Positions 54,043-63,057 are shown, numbered from the stretch's first letter. The stretch: 64,000 nucleotides of DNA from Hyphomonadaceae bacterium UBA1849 (GCA_002338565.1 DDIN01000006.1:166525-230524), one strand, 5' to 3'. Notes: generated by a model from the letters alone, not told the origin. A program made the numbers and translations.

Positions 54043-55049
54043 GCTTCGCCCTCCGGACGCAGACAGACAAATCTGCCACCTTGTTCACAAATAGACATGG
54101 CACGTCGCATCCAGACATCGAATGACTTCACTCGCATGTAAAAGGCCCGATCAAACGGTGGGCACGCGTCCACGGTTACGGATGAAAGAACACCAACGAC
54201 CTGAGGGCCATTTGACGTCGGCACGTAGAGAGGGCCGCCACTATCGCCGACGCATGGCGCAAAACGTCCGCCATTATCGACCATGATAAACGTCTCGCCG
54301 ACATTTCGAACGACAAGCGGACCACCTTGTAGGAAGCGATTCTGACCGTTCTTGCCCCAACCTGCAAAATAGGCTGTGTCGCCAGCGCCAATCAGAAGCG
54401 GCATATCGCCGAGATCGGTTCTGGCGATTTCCACCTCAGAAAGCGGTTCTGTATCTTCCACGTAAACCAGCGCGATATCATCGTCGAATTTTCCGGTATC
54501 GGAATACCAGGCCGAATGACAGACCGCGCCTTCAATCGGAACAATAACCGTCTCAGGCTGCATCACATCATGCGCCGGCGCGATAAGGATCATATCGATG
54601 ACTTGCGATGTTGGCCCACGCATACGAACGCAGTGATTAGCCGTCAGGAACCAGTGCTCAGAGATACGGGTTGCTGCACAATGGTGGCGCTGCGTCCCGC
54701 CTGCCGAGAGCACCTGCTCTAATTTCACGAGGCCGGGGAACGCCTCCAGATCGGGAAACGGCCGTTCAGCCGACCGCTCTCTGGCTCCAGCGCTCAGCGA
54801 AGAGCGCTGCATCCAGGCGGGTGGCTCATCTGCATGAGAGGGATCACGAAAGAAACATGGTTCAAGCGAATAGTCCGCAAGGGTTGCGGCCTCCACTCCC
54901 CCTGATTCCAGATCAACATCCGATGACGGAAGAGAAAAACGATCAAAAACGCGATCAATTTGCCAGTGAATATCGGGCTGACGGTCGGCATATAATGCGC
55001 CACCGGCTCCCACGATCAGGCTTGCCAGAATAATCAGCAGCGTTCGCAA
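54039..55049 (-). CDS. Trypsin-like serine protease (S1 family), membrane-anchored or secreted
   Basis: A 336-residue protein with an N-terminal hydrophobic segment (LLIILASLIVGAGGALYA) and a chymotrypsin-fold domain from about residue 110. The catalytic triad is visible: His in FLTANHCV, Asp in DDIALVYVED and Ser in CVGDSGGPLYV, with paired cysteines nearby. The roughly 75-residue linker before the domain could be a propeptide. The target is unknown. It is co-transcribed with the DUF938 methyltransferase. Confidence 0.88.
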   Translation of the reverse strand: MRTLLIILASLIVGAGGALYADRQPDIHWQIDRVFDRFSLPSSDVDLESGGVEAATLADYSLEPCFFRDPSHADEPPAWMQRSSLSAGARERSAERPFPDLEAFPGLVKLEQVLSAGGTQRHHCAATRISEHWFLTANHCVRMRGPTSQVIDMILIAPAHDVMQPETVIVPIEGAVCHSAWYSDTGKFDDDIALVYVEDTEPLSEVEIARTDLGDMPLLIGAGDTAYFAGWGKNGQNRFLQGGPLVVRNVGETFIMVDNGGRFAPCVGDSGGPLYVPTSNGPQVVGVLSSVTVDACPPFDRAFYMRVKSFDVWMRRAMSICEQGGRFVCLRPEGEA

Positions 55050-55149
55050 ATCAGCCCCTTACCTATTTGAGAAAACTCGCTCATTGAGAGAATATCAGCC
55101 GATAGCCAGAACCGCCAGAAGAAGGCGTTCACGAAACGGTCAGAACGCA

Positions 55150-56154
55150 TTAGCGCCTATTCGTCGGGCGGACTGCCGAGCGATGTTGGGACATCGCAAA
55201 AATATTCCAGTGAAACATGCGTGAAAGCCCGCTGAGGGTCACCGAACGTTTGTTCGATCTCAACGCTTTGCGCTCGCGCCTGAATGTGAACGCCTCACGC
55301 CAGCCATCTTTCGTGCCTTTCCAGACATATCCCGAATAAGGTGTCCCGATGTATCGGATGAGCAGATACGCCGTGAGCGCCAGATGCCCCAGAAGTGTCA
55401 GCGACAACAAAACAGCGGGCATGTTTCCGATATAGGTCCACACCCTGTTTCTCGCGCCATGATAGACAGAAAATTCGCTGGCCTCACCAGACAGGCCTCC
55501 GCCCTTGTGTTGAACAATCGCGTCAGGCTGAAAGAGGCAGTATTCCCCGGCGAGCCGCATGCGGAAACCGAGATCCACATCTTCCATAAAGCAGAAATAG
55601 CGCTCCTCGAACCCGCCATGGGCGAGAAACGTTTCGCGATGATAGACAGCACTCGCGCCGCAAGGCGCGAAGGTCTCCCCCGCCTCTGGTATCTCCCGCG
55701 CTGGGCGATGATATCCGCCGCGCCACGCAAAGCCCCAGATCGTGTAGCCGTCACCAATACCATCAAGGATATCGCTGTCATCCATGCTGAGTTGTGTGGA
55801 CGCAAACATGCGGCAATCCGGATTAGCGGCTATCGAGTCTGCCAGTGTCGCCAGCCAGTCAGTTGCCGCTTCCGCATCCGCATTAAGAAGCGCCAGCCAA
55901 TCGCCGCGTGCCTTCTTCGCCGCGATATTATTGCCTTCTGCAAAGCCGCTATTGCGACCAAGTAGATCAATATCGCAATGGGGTAACGCCGATACATCCA
56001 GCCCGTTCATCGAACCGTCGGTCGAATCATTATCGATGATGATGGTCTCAAAGTTCTGGAAGGTCTGCGCCGCGAGTGAGTTGATCGCCTTCTGGAGATA
56101 GGTTCCACCATTGTAATTGATGATCAGAACCGAAAAGAAGGGCGTGTCGGACAC
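55150..56154 (-). CDS. Family 2 glycosyltransferase (rhamnosyltransferase-like)
   Basis: A 334-residue GT-A glycosyltransferase. SVLIINYNGGTYLQKAINSL opens the fold, IIDNDSTDGS follows, NADAE near residue 93 is the DxD-like metal site, and YFCFMEDVDLGFRMRLAG is typical of rhamnosyl- and other WbbL-like transferases. A C-terminal membrane-associated helix (VLLSLTLLGHLALTAYLLI) suggests action at the inner membrane. The nearby sugar-nucleotide genes suggest surface polysaccharide synthesis. The sugar is unknown. Confidence 0.87.
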   Translation of the reverse strand: MSDTPFFSVLIINYNGGTYLQKAINSLAAQTFQNFETIIIDNDSTDGSMNGLDVSALPHCDIDLLGRNSGFAEGNNIAAKKARGDWLALLNADAEAATDWLATLADSIAANPDCRMFASTQLSMDDSDILDGIGDGYTIWGFAWRGGYHRPAREIPEAGETFAPCGASAVYHRETFLAHGGFEERYFCFMEDVDLGFRMRLAGEYCLFQPDAIVQHKGGGLSGEASEFSVYHGARNRVWTYIGNMPAVLLSLTLLGHLALTAYLLIRYIGTPYSGYVWKGTKDGWREAFTFRRERKALRSNKRSVTLSGLSRMFHWNIFAMSQHRSAVRPTNRR

Positions 56155-56260
56155 AATAAGCTACCTGTCACTCGAAAGTTCGAACCCATTCGCCATGATT
56201 TACCCTGCGATGACAAGTCGTATGCTAGAGAAGTCCATAGGCAGCGTGGGATAAGACGGT

Positions 56261-57178
56261 ATGAGCGACCTTGAAACGATCAGACAGGAAGTTGTCGAAG
56301 TTATCAGACGGGTCGGCCCCACCCTCGGTAAGGAGCTTGCTGAACATCTTCCCGAACGGAATTATCTGGAACTCTGGCAAGCCTGTTTCACCAGCCCCGA
56401 CATCCTGATTTCGCATTTTTCCCGCTATTATCTACGCTATGACATCACACGTGAGGATTTCATCCGTCTGAGCCCGTCTATCCTTCGGGACTTTCTCTCA
56501 TTCACGCTGTTCTCAACCAATGACCAGCGGGAACAGGTGATCGACCGACAAGTCACATTGTCCAATCTTCACCGCCAGGTCAGCATGCAGAAAATGCGTC
56601 TGGCGCGATCAATCCTGCGCCAGATTATGCGTAAAATTCCAAAAGAGCTGCACCATGAAATGTGCGCCTTTATTGCAGGAGATATCGCCTACTTCCTGGC
56701 GCACCGCGAGCCACGCGAAGTCTCCGCTATCGGCGAAATGGTAAATGGATCGGATATTGATATTATCATCGTCCATGACGGACTTCCGGATGACATTCTG
56801 GAGCTGATCGACCGTGAGATGATGTCGTTCAAGCTCTATTATCTGCGGCACCCGGAATACCGCGAAGAAGTTGATTATATCTGCAAGCATAAGCTCACCA
56901 TGTTCGGTCAGCTTGCCTATCAGACCATCGACCACAAGATCGCGTCCAAGATCGCCTATGAGGCTATCTTCCTCGCAGGCTCCGTTGAGATTTTCGCAGA
57001 AATCAAAAATCAAGTCGAAGCATCAGGGACCCAGGACCTAATCGAGCGTGACTTCCTGCAGGGGCTGGAAGAGCGCAAGGTCGCCATGCGTACACTTCTT
57101 TCAGTGGACGCCAGCAAGCTCGATAAAAATACCGAGTCTCTGTTCTTCTTCTCGCAGGAGCGTGTTGAATTTCAGTAA
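56261..57178 (+). CDS. Unknown protein with a nucleotidyltransferase-like GSDID motif
   Basis: A 305-residue soluble protein that I cannot assign to a named family. The N-terminal half is helical and basic. At residues 163-167 it reads GSDID followed by IIIVHDGLPDD, the metal-binding pattern of the polymerase-beta nucleotidyltransferase fold. The C-terminal part is helical again (DHKIASKIAYEAIFLAGS). There is no signal peptide or membrane helix. It is divergent from the GT2 gene and ends 4 bases from kdsD on the opposite strand within TAAGCGCTTA. Its surroundings suggest a role with surface sugars, but this is guilt by association. Confidence 0.75.
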   Translation: MSDLETIRQEVVEVIRRVGPTLGKELAEHLPERNYLELWQACFTSPDILISHFSRYYLRYDITREDFIRLSPSILRDFLSFTLFSTNDQREQVIDRQVTLSNLHRQVSMQKMRLARSILRQIMRKIPKELHHEMCAFIAGDIAYFLAHREPREVSAIGEMVNGSDIDIIIVHDGLPDDILELIDREMMSFKLYYLRHPEYREEVDYICKHKLTMFGQLAYQTIDHKIASKIAYEAIFLAGSVEIFAEIKNQVEASGTQDLIERDFLQGLEERKVAMRTLLSVDASKLDKNTESLFFFSQERVEFQ

Positions 57179-57182
57179 GCGC

Positions 57183-58157
57183 TTAGGAAAGGCCAGCCTT
57201 CAACAGCATATGCATGTGGATAAGACCGGTCGGCTCGCCGGCTTCATTGCATACAAAAACCTGCGTCAGCTTGCGTTCCCCCGCTGTCAGCGTGCGCAGA
57301 ACGTCCGCCGCGAGAGACGTTTCTTTCACCGTAATCGGACCGCGTGTCATAATCTCGTCAACCTTGCGGGTTGGCAGGTCTACAGCAAGGTTCCGACGCA
57401 GATCACCGTCTGTGATAATTCCCGCCAGCGTTCCGTCAGACGATTTCACGCCAACACAGCCAAAGCCCTTGGCGCTCATCTCCGCGACCGCCGCTTCCAT
57501 GCTCGTACCTTCAGCGACAAGCGGGATTTTCTCAGCAGACGCCATGAGGTCAGCTGCACTCGTCAACGCAGCGCCAAGCGCGCCGCCTGGGTGGTAACGT
57601 TTAAAGTCCATCGCCGTGAAGCCACGACGTTCAATCAGGGCAACAGCCAGCGCATCGCCATAAGCCATCATCAATGTTGTAGATGTTGTCGGAGCACGCG
57701 TCTCACCGCAGGCTTCAGCAGCATTCGGAACCAGAAGCAGATGGTCAGAATTCTTGGCGAGCGTCGATGTCGCGTCTGTCGTCATGCCGATCAGCGGCAC
57801 GGAGAATCGACGACAGTAAGCAATAATGTCGCTCAGTTCTTTGGTTTCACCGGACTTTGATAGTGCAAGCACTGCATCCTGTTGTGAGATCATGCCGAGG
57901 TCGCCATGGCTTGCTTCTGCCGGATGGACGAAATAGGCCGGTGTACCCGTCGAAGCGAGCGTAGCCGCAATCTTGCGCGCGACATGCCCTGACTTGCCGA
58001 CACCAACGCAGGCCAGACGCCCTTCAACTGAGCCAATCAGGTCCACAACATCAACAGCGGCCTGATCGAGTGCGTTCTCGAGCTGAAGCATGCCTTCGCG
58101 CTCGGTCTCAATCGTCCGCTTCAGCGCGCTAAGTGTCTTTGCAGCAGTGTCAGGCAT
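57183..58157 (-). CDS. kdsD: Arabinose-5-phosphate isomerase (KdsD/KpsF family)
   Basis: Converts ribulose-5-phosphate to arabinose-5-phosphate for KDO synthesis, or acts on a related sugar phosphate. The 324-residue protein has an N-terminal SIS domain (CVGVGKSGHVARKIAAT, PAEASHGDLGMI, LSKSGETKELSD) and two CBS domains (about 205-260 and 270-324), the usual KdsD architecture. HPGGALG marks the conserved histidine before the CBS pair. It is the last gene of a three-gene operon with the nucleotidyltransferase and phosphatase. Confidence 0.92.
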   Translation of the reverse strand: MPDTAAKTLSALKRTIETEREGMLQLENALDQAAVDVVDLIGSVEGRLACVGVGKSGHVARKIAATLASTGTPAYFVHPAEASHGDLGMISQQDAVLALSKSGETKELSDIIAYCRRFSVPLIGMTTDATSTLAKNSDHLLLVPNAAEACGETRAPTTSTTLMMAYGDALAVALIERRGFTAMDFKRYHPGGALGAALTSAADLMASAEKIPLVAEGTSMEAAVAEMSAKGFGCVGVKSSDGTLAGIITDGDLRRNLAVDLPTRKVDEIMTRGPITVKETSLAADVLRTLTAGERKLTQVFVCNEAGEPTGLIHMHMLLKAGLS

Positions 58158-58184
58158 TTTATTCTTTCAAATCCGGTTCGGGCT

Positions 58185-58811
58185 TTAAATATCGTCTGGC
58201 TTCATATTCCAGAAGCGGGGCAAATAGCTACCCTTCACATAATCCGCGCAACAGATATGTCCTGTTTTCACTTTGGCAGAGGGTGCATCGCCCTGCCCGT
58301 TGTAAATCGCTTCATGGAAATACCGCAGCGTACCGTTCGACGTGATCAGCAATACAGTCTCTGCTGGCACCTCGGTGATTTCCTGCATCACGGAGACAGC
58401 GTTTTGCCTGAGCGTTGCCAGGTCCGGTGACCAGTCAGCTCCATCAGGAATGATCGTACGCTCGCGCCAGTCATCAATGACATCTGCACCATATAGCGCC
58501 TCGATTTCTGCGTCGCTTTTGCCGCCCCAACTTCCATAGTCGATTTCCTTGAGGCGCTCATCGATCTCGATCACGCCAGAAAACCCGATTTCTGCAGCGA
58601 TCAGATCGGCACCCTCTCGGGTACGCACCAACGGGCCCGAGATAATACGATCAGGCATGATAGACTGGCGATATAGGTATGCCCCGATAGCCGTTGACTG
58701 CTCTCGTCCTTTTTCAACGAGCGGATAATCCTCTCGTGCGCCGACCCATACAGGCGTATCGCCAGAACCGAATGTATTCCCATGACGTGCCAGAATAACT
58801 TTCACGCTCAA
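58185..58811 (-). CDS. Histidine phosphatase superfamily protein
   Basis: A 208-residue phosphoglycerate-mutase-like phosphatase. The catalytic histidine lies in ILARHGNT (H10), with the second conserved region SGPLVRTREGADLIA and LKEIDYGSWGGKS. The second active-site histidine of the fold would be expected near LITSNGTLRYF, where the usual GH is replaced by SN; activity may therefore be altered. It lies between a sugar nucleotidyltransferase (4-base overlap) and kdsD, so a sugar-phosphate substrate is plausible. Confidence 0.85.
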   Translation of the reverse strand: MSVKVILARHGNTFGSGDTPVWVGAREDYPLVEKGREQSTAIGAYLYRQSIMPDRIISGPLVRTREGADLIAAEIGFSGVIEIDERLKEIDYGSWGGKSDAEIEALYGADVIDDWRERTIIPDGADWSPDLATLRQNAVSVMQEITEVPAETVLLITSNGTLRYFHEAIYNGQGDAPSAKVKTGHICCADYVKGSYLPRFWNMKPDDI

Positions 58812-59608
58812 GCTCCTGTATCACCGAGATTTTCAAGAACACGCTGAAACATGTCGCGACGACCGACATCGACCCAGCGATCAGAAATCGGCATTGATCG
58901 GACCGTTCTGCCCGCCTCAATCGCGCGCTGGATAAGATCCGGCATATCAATCCGCTCGCCCTTATCAATCAGATCGATAAGCTCCGGCGAAACCGCATAC
59001 ATACCAGCACTAATGCTCACAGATTGGGTCGGCTTTTCCGTCACGCTCAACACCCGGTCCGACATGGTTTCAACGACGCCATATGGCACCTGAAACTCGG
59101 CCCGCCGGGTACACATGGTCACCGCCGTCGAGGGGTCATGAAAGGCGAGCACTTTGCGATAGTCCAGATCGGTCAGAAGGTCGGCGTTTGCGACGATGAA
59201 TGGCATGTCCGGGCGTTCATCGAGATATGCAAGACTTCCTCCCGTGCCGAGCCGGTGCGGTTCCTCAATATAGGATATGTCTACGCCCCAACGCTCGCCA
59301 TTACCAAAATGATTGACGATCTGGTCCGAGAAGTGACGAATCGAGAATACGAATCGGCAGAACCCCTGCGCGATCATCTGTGCGATAATATGCTCTAGCA
59401 TTGGCGCGCCGACGATTGGGAGCATCGGTTTCGGGACTTCTTTTGTCAGCGGCATCATGCGTTGACCAAGACCGCCCGCCATAATCATGACCAGCTCGGG
59501 TCTGCGCACCTCTGGCAACGTGACCGTGCGCGTTTGCGCGATCAGGTCGGAGATATCAATATCCTCACCGGGGATATGGTAGGACATTGTCTCGGCGCCG
59601 TCTGACAT
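58808..59608 (-). CDS. Sugar-1-phosphate nucleotidyltransferase (HddC/PtmE-like)
   Basis: A 266-residue nucleotidyltransferase. IMAGGLGQRMMPLTKEVPKP is the signature NTP-binding loop; NADLLTDLDY holds the metal-binding aspartate; the C-terminal DRWVDVGRRDMF is typical of the RmlA/HddC class. The first 35 residues (before PELVMIMAGG) resemble what is left of an N-terminal regulatory domain; the PtmE proteins of legionaminate pathways have CBS domains there. The NTP and sugar cannot be read. It is the first gene of the operon to kdsD. Confidence 0.87.
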   Translation of the reverse strand: MSDGAETMSYHIPGEDIDISDLIAQTRTVTLPEVRRPELVMIMAGGLGQRMMPLTKEVPKPMLPIVGAPMLEHIIAQMIAQGFCRFVFSIRHFSDQIVNHFGNGERWGVDISYIEEPHRLGTGGSLAYLDERPDMPFIVANADLLTDLDYRKVLAFHDPSTAVTMCTRRAEFQVPYGVVETMSDRVLSVTEKPTQSVSISAGMYAVSPELIDLIDKGERIDMPDLIQRAIEAGRTVRSMPISDRWVDVGRRDMFQRVLENLGDTGA

Positions 59609-59738
59609 TCTGGTTCTCTACACTACTCTGAAAGTCAGTTCCGCTTCTGACGCCTGCACAAGTCAATTGCAAGCTTACCGCGGGTGACTTTTTCAATCCT
59701 GATTTAAAATATATGCCATAAGAGCCCTGACACTGTTT

Positions 59739-60974
59739 ATGGAAGGCTGTGATTTGCTGAAGCGTCCCACAGAAATGCTCACTCGCCGGTCAGAATCGCT
59801 TTTAGCGAAGGACACGGCAGCGAACGCCGATCGTTTGACGCAGGCGTTAGCGGGTAAGTCTTGTCTGGTGATTGGCGGCGCTGGCTCAATCGGCAGCGAA
59901 ACCACTCTTCTGCTCGCGCAATTCCCGCTCTCTCGCCTGACCATTATTGATCAGGATGAAAACGGGTTAGCACGATTGGTGAGGCGTCTTCGCGGCAATG
60001 CATTGGCTCCCGCCACCGCGCAAATCGACTCACTTCCCATGGATTATGGCTCGACTGCGTTCTTCGCGATGCTGCGCGCATCAGAACCGTACGACTATGT
60101 TCTGAACTTCGCCGCGCTGAAGCATGTGCGCTCCGAAAAACAGCCCTGGTCTATCTTTGCTATGATGGACACCAACATACTGAAACAATCGGACCTGCTG
60201 TCAGCACTTTCCGAGGCGGGCCAACCGTTTCGTTATTTCAGCGTCTCAACGGATAAAGCGGCTAATCCTGTATCCTTCATGGGCGCCACAAAGCGGGTCA
60301 TGGAACATGTGATGTTCACCGAGGCGGCCAATGTGAGCTCGGCCCGTTTTGCCAATGTCGCTTACTCGCAAGGATCGCTCCTCGAAAGCTTTTGCGACCG
60401 GTTAGACAGCGATACCCCGCTCGCAGCCCCGTTAGGTATTGAGCGCTTCTTCTTCACACTCGAAGAGGCAGGCCAAATGTGCCTGCTGACCGGCATTCTT
60501 GGCGAGACTGGAAAAATCTACATCCCGGACCTCTCGCCAGAAGAACACCTGGTGAGCATGGAAACGGCTGCGATCAGCTTTCTTAAGGCCAACGGATACG
60601 AAGCAATTGCCTACCCTCTGGAAAAGCAGGCCGAAGCATTTTCAGATTTTGCGGAGCTGAAAGCTGCAGGAAAGTGGCCGCTCATCCTCACCCCGTCTGA
60701 CACAGCGGGTGAGAAGCCGTATGAAGAGTTTGCTGGCGAGAAGGAAACCGTTTCGGATAGCACTTTTGCAGCATTGAAGGCCCTAAACTACGCACCTTCT
60801 AACTTTGCGAGCGGCGTTAGCGCGCTGTCAGCGAAATTGCGAGAGCTGAAGCTCGATACGAGTGCGCTTTCAAAACTTTCAACGGATGACATGAAGGCAT
60901 GGGTGTCCGAAATCGAGCCTGATTTCGAACACCGCCATATTGGTTCAGAGAAAACGCTGGACGACCGGATCTAG
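59739..60974 (+). CDS. NAD-dependent nucleotide-sugar 4,6-dehydratase/epimerase family protein
   Basis: A 411-residue short-chain dehydrogenase-type sugar enzyme (Polysacc_synt_2/CapD-like). The Rossmann motif is VIGGAGSIGSE; NFAALKHV and STDKAANPVSFMGATK match the UDP-GlcNAc 4,6-dehydratase pattern (FlaA1, PglF, LegB). In these enzymes the segment after STDKA carries the catalytic Met/Lys. The C-terminal 100 residues are longer than in FlaA1 and unassigned. It is divergent from the nucleotidyltransferase gene, and its TAG stop overlaps that of the aminotransferase gene in CTAG. Confidence 0.85.
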   Translation: MEGCDLLKRPTEMLTRRSESLLAKDTAANADRLTQALAGKSCLVIGGAGSIGSETTLLLAQFPLSRLTIIDQDENGLARLVRRLRGNALAPATAQIDSLPMDYGSTAFFAMLRASEPYDYVLNFAALKHVRSEKQPWSIFAMMDTNILKQSDLLSALSEAGQPFRYFSVSTDKAANPVSFMGATKRVMEHVMFTEAANVSSARFANVAYSQGSLLESFCDRLDSDTPLAAPLGIERFFFTLEEAGQMCLLTGILGETGKIYIPDLSPEEHLVSMETAAISFLKANGYEAIAYPLEKQAEAFSDFAELKAAGKWPLILTPSDTAGEKPYEEFAGEKETVSDSTFAALKALNYAPSNFASGVSALSAKLRELKLDTSALSKLSTDDMKAWVSEIEPDFEHRHIGSEKTLDDRI

Positions 60975-62125
60975 CCGTTAAATGAGCGGATCGCTTGGAT
61001 CACTTTGTCCTGATCGTCTTCGCTGAGATATGGGTGCATTGGCAGAGCCAGAACCGTGTCACGGATGGTATCGGTAACTGTAAGATTGCCCGCGCCCGCT
61101 TCGTATTTTTCATAAGCGCCGTTCACGTGCATCGGAACCGGATAATAAACGGCAGTCGGGATATCGTTCGCACGAAGATGCGCCTGCAGTCCGTCGCGGT
61201 TTTCGTGTTCGATCACATATTGCGCCCATGTGGAGACAACGCCGTCCATCACTTGCGGCACGGCCAGCACACGACCTTTCAGGCCTTCGGCATAACGATC
61301 CGCGACCTTGTTCCGCAGCTCGATTTCGTCAGCGAAAATATTCAGTTTTTCGATCAGGATTGCCGCCTGAATGGTATCCAGTCGTGAATTCATGCCAATC
61401 CGCATATTGAAGTATTTTGGATCGTGTTCGAACTCGACGCCTTTTAGATCACTCGCTGTGACTTTGCCGTGGACACGCACGCTGTCCATTAGCTCTGCAA
61501 GCTGTTCATCATTCGTGAGAACCGCGCCGCCGTCGCCATAGCAGCCAAGCGGCTTTGCCGGGAAGAAGCTCGTCGTGACGACATCAGCCCATTCACCCGG
61601 ATGTTTGCCGTTTAGCGTTGTGCCGTATCCCTGCGCGCTATCGGCTATCAGTTTCATGCCGTATTTGTCGGCAATCTCACGCATTTTCGGATAGTCAGCA
61701 GACTGACCGAACAGGTCGACCGCAATAATGACTTTCGGCGTCAGACGCCCTTCAGCGATCACGGCCTCAATACAGGCAACGAGGTGATCGGCGTCCATAT
61801 TGTACGTTTCACGCTTCACATCGACGAAAACTGGTTCCGCACCGAGCCATGGCACAATTTCAGCCGTCGCACAGAATGTGAAGGACGGGCAAAACACAGC
61901 GTCACCCGGCTTCAGCCCCCAGGCCATTAAAGGCAGAGCAAGAGCTTCGGTGCCGTTTGCGCAGCCCAGAGCAATCTTCGTGTTGGAGAATTCAGCCAAT
62001 TGCGCTTCGAATGCGCGGACTTCCGGCCCCATGACGAACATGCCGTGCTGCAGCACTTTCTGAATCGCGGTGTCGACTTCTGATTCGATACGCGCGCGCT
62101 GAGCATGAAGGTCAATGAAATGCAT
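60971..62125 (-). CDS. DegT/DnrJ/EryC1-family sugar aminotransferase (WbpE/WlbC-like)
   Basis: A 384-residue PLP enzyme that transfers an amino group to a keto-sugar nucleotide. The PLP lysine lies in SFFPAKPLGCYGDGGA, the hallmark of the WbpE/WlbC/PglE group; GMNSRLDTIQAAIL and the C-terminal LPMHPYLSEDD also match. I chose ATG 62125 (MHFIDLHAQRARIE) with GGAG 9 bases upstream; the frame extends 22 codons further without homology. With the 4,6-dehydratase it could form an amino-sugar used in a surface glycan. Confidence 0.92.
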   Translation of the reverse strand: MHFIDLHAQRARIESEVDTAIQKVLQHGMFVMGPEVRAFEAQLAEFSNTKIALGCANGTEALALPLMAWGLKPGDAVFCPSFTFCATAEIVPWLGAEPVFVDVKRETYNMDADHLVACIEAVIAEGRLTPKVIIAVDLFGQSADYPKMREIADKYGMKLIADSAQGYGTTLNGKHPGEWADVVTTSFFPAKPLGCYGDGGAVLTNDEQLAELMDSVRVHGKVTASDLKGVEFEHDPKYFNMRIGMNSRLDTIQAAILIEKLNIFADEIELRNKVADRYAEGLKGRVLAVPQVMDGVVSTWAQYVIEHENRDGLQAHLRANDIPTAVYYPVPMHVNGAYEKYEAGAGNLTVTDTIRDTVLALPMHPYLSEDDQDKVIQAIRSFNG

Positions 62126-62184
62126 GAGAATTACTCCGGAACATAATGCTGAACTGCCCTCTAGCGGGGATTCACGGAGACTTC

Positions 62185-62220
62185 CAAACACAAAGCATTC
62201 GCGAATGTTTCAATTCGCGA
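62185..62220 (-). terminator. Probable terminator of tRNA-Trp
   Basis: TCGCGAAT (62199-62206), loop of six, ATTCGCGA (62213-62220). Read on the minus strand the hairpin follows tRNA-Trp by 51 bases and is succeeded by a T-rich stretch (GCTTTGTGTTTG). The aminotransferase gene starts 60 bases beyond it. Confidence 0.55.
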
Positions 62221-62271
62221 CCGGACACACCAGTTTCAGCGCATCATTCAGATGTCAGATTGTTTGGAAAC

Positions 62272-62347
62272 TGGCAGGGGCAGAAGGACTCGAACCCTCG
62301 ACCCTCGGTTTTGGAGACCGATGCTCTACCAACTGAGCTATACCCCT
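62272..62347 (-). tRNA. tRNA-Trp (anticodon CCA)
   Basis: A 76-base cloverleaf on the minus strand: acceptor AGGGGTA pairing with TGCCCCT, D arm AGCTCAGTTGGTAGAGC, anticodon stem TCGGT/ACCGA with loop CTCCAAA (anticodon CCA), T arm GGTTCGAGTCC and encoded CCA end. The frequent secE-nusG neighbours of tRNA-Trp are absent on this side. Confidence 0.97.
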
Positions 62348-62527
62348 AAGGCCAGAGCGCGTTGCTATAATGACTTCCGAGAAATTGCAAGTGACCGATT
62401 GAACGAGAATTACAAAAACTGCTCTCCATAAGTTCAAACGGACTGTCTGGCGCTTGAACCGACCGATGACTGGGAAATGAACCAGACGTTCAGTCATGGC
62501 TCAAAGCCGGTCTGGCAGGTTGGACTC

Positions 62528-63037
62528 ATGATGAAGCCTATCATGAAAACCGGAGTGGTTTCTGTTGCGTTGGCTGCGGCAACCCTCCTCATCCCTGCGG
62601 CTCATGCGCAAGATCGCAGTGAGCGAAACCGAGACCGATTTGAACCACGTCACGAACAAACACATCGTGGCTATGAACCGAACCATCGCGATAACCGTGA
62701 CTGGCGACGCGGTCGCGGCGACCGTTTCGAGTTGACACGTCGTGAGCGACGTCAGGTCATTAATCAGTGCGAACGCGCTGCAGATGACCGCGCTGACTGG
62801 TCTACACGCCGCGGTCGCGCTCATACCGAGTTTGTTGGTCGACCTGATGTCCGCCAATTCGGCCCCGCAGGTTATGAAGTTGAAGGTGCAGTTCGCGTTT
62901 CTACGCGTCGCGGCTCTAACATTGTGCCTGTTGAATGTACCATCCGTCGCGGCCGTGTCGTCGACCTCGATATGAACCCGCGCCGTGGTCGTGGGCGCCA
63001 TAACGACAATGGTCGTCGCTATACATCCCGCTACTAA
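62528..63037 (+). CDS. Arginine-rich secreted protein of unknown function
   Basis: A 169-residue exported protein (signal peptide ending AHA-QD). The first third of the mature part is a low-complexity Arg/Asp/Glu/His/Asn run (RSERNRDRFEPRHEQ). The rest contains RRQVINQCERAADDRADW, then GYEVEGAVRV and PVECTIRRGRVVDLDM, a pattern common in small periplasmic proteins of sphingomonads and relatives, with two cysteines likely bonded. No function is known to me. Start choice among three nearby ATGs (62528, 62531, 62543) is uncertain. Confidence 0.75.
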   Translation: MMKPIMKTGVVSVALAAATLLIPAAHAQDRSERNRDRFEPRHEQTHRGYEPNHRDNRDWRRGRGDRFELTRRERRQVINQCERAADDRADWSTRRGRAHTEFVGRPDVRQFGPAGYEVEGAVRVSTRRGSNIVPVECTIRRGRVVDLDMNPRRGRGRHNDNGRRYTSRY

Positions 63038-63057
63038 TCAGCACTTTTCAACGTATT

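Noticed and set aside
62146..62349. Small + strand ORFs over the tRNA-Trp region
   Set aside because: They read through the antisense of tRNA-Trp, producing the well-known spurious QKDSNPRPS-type peptide that is often misannotated as protein.
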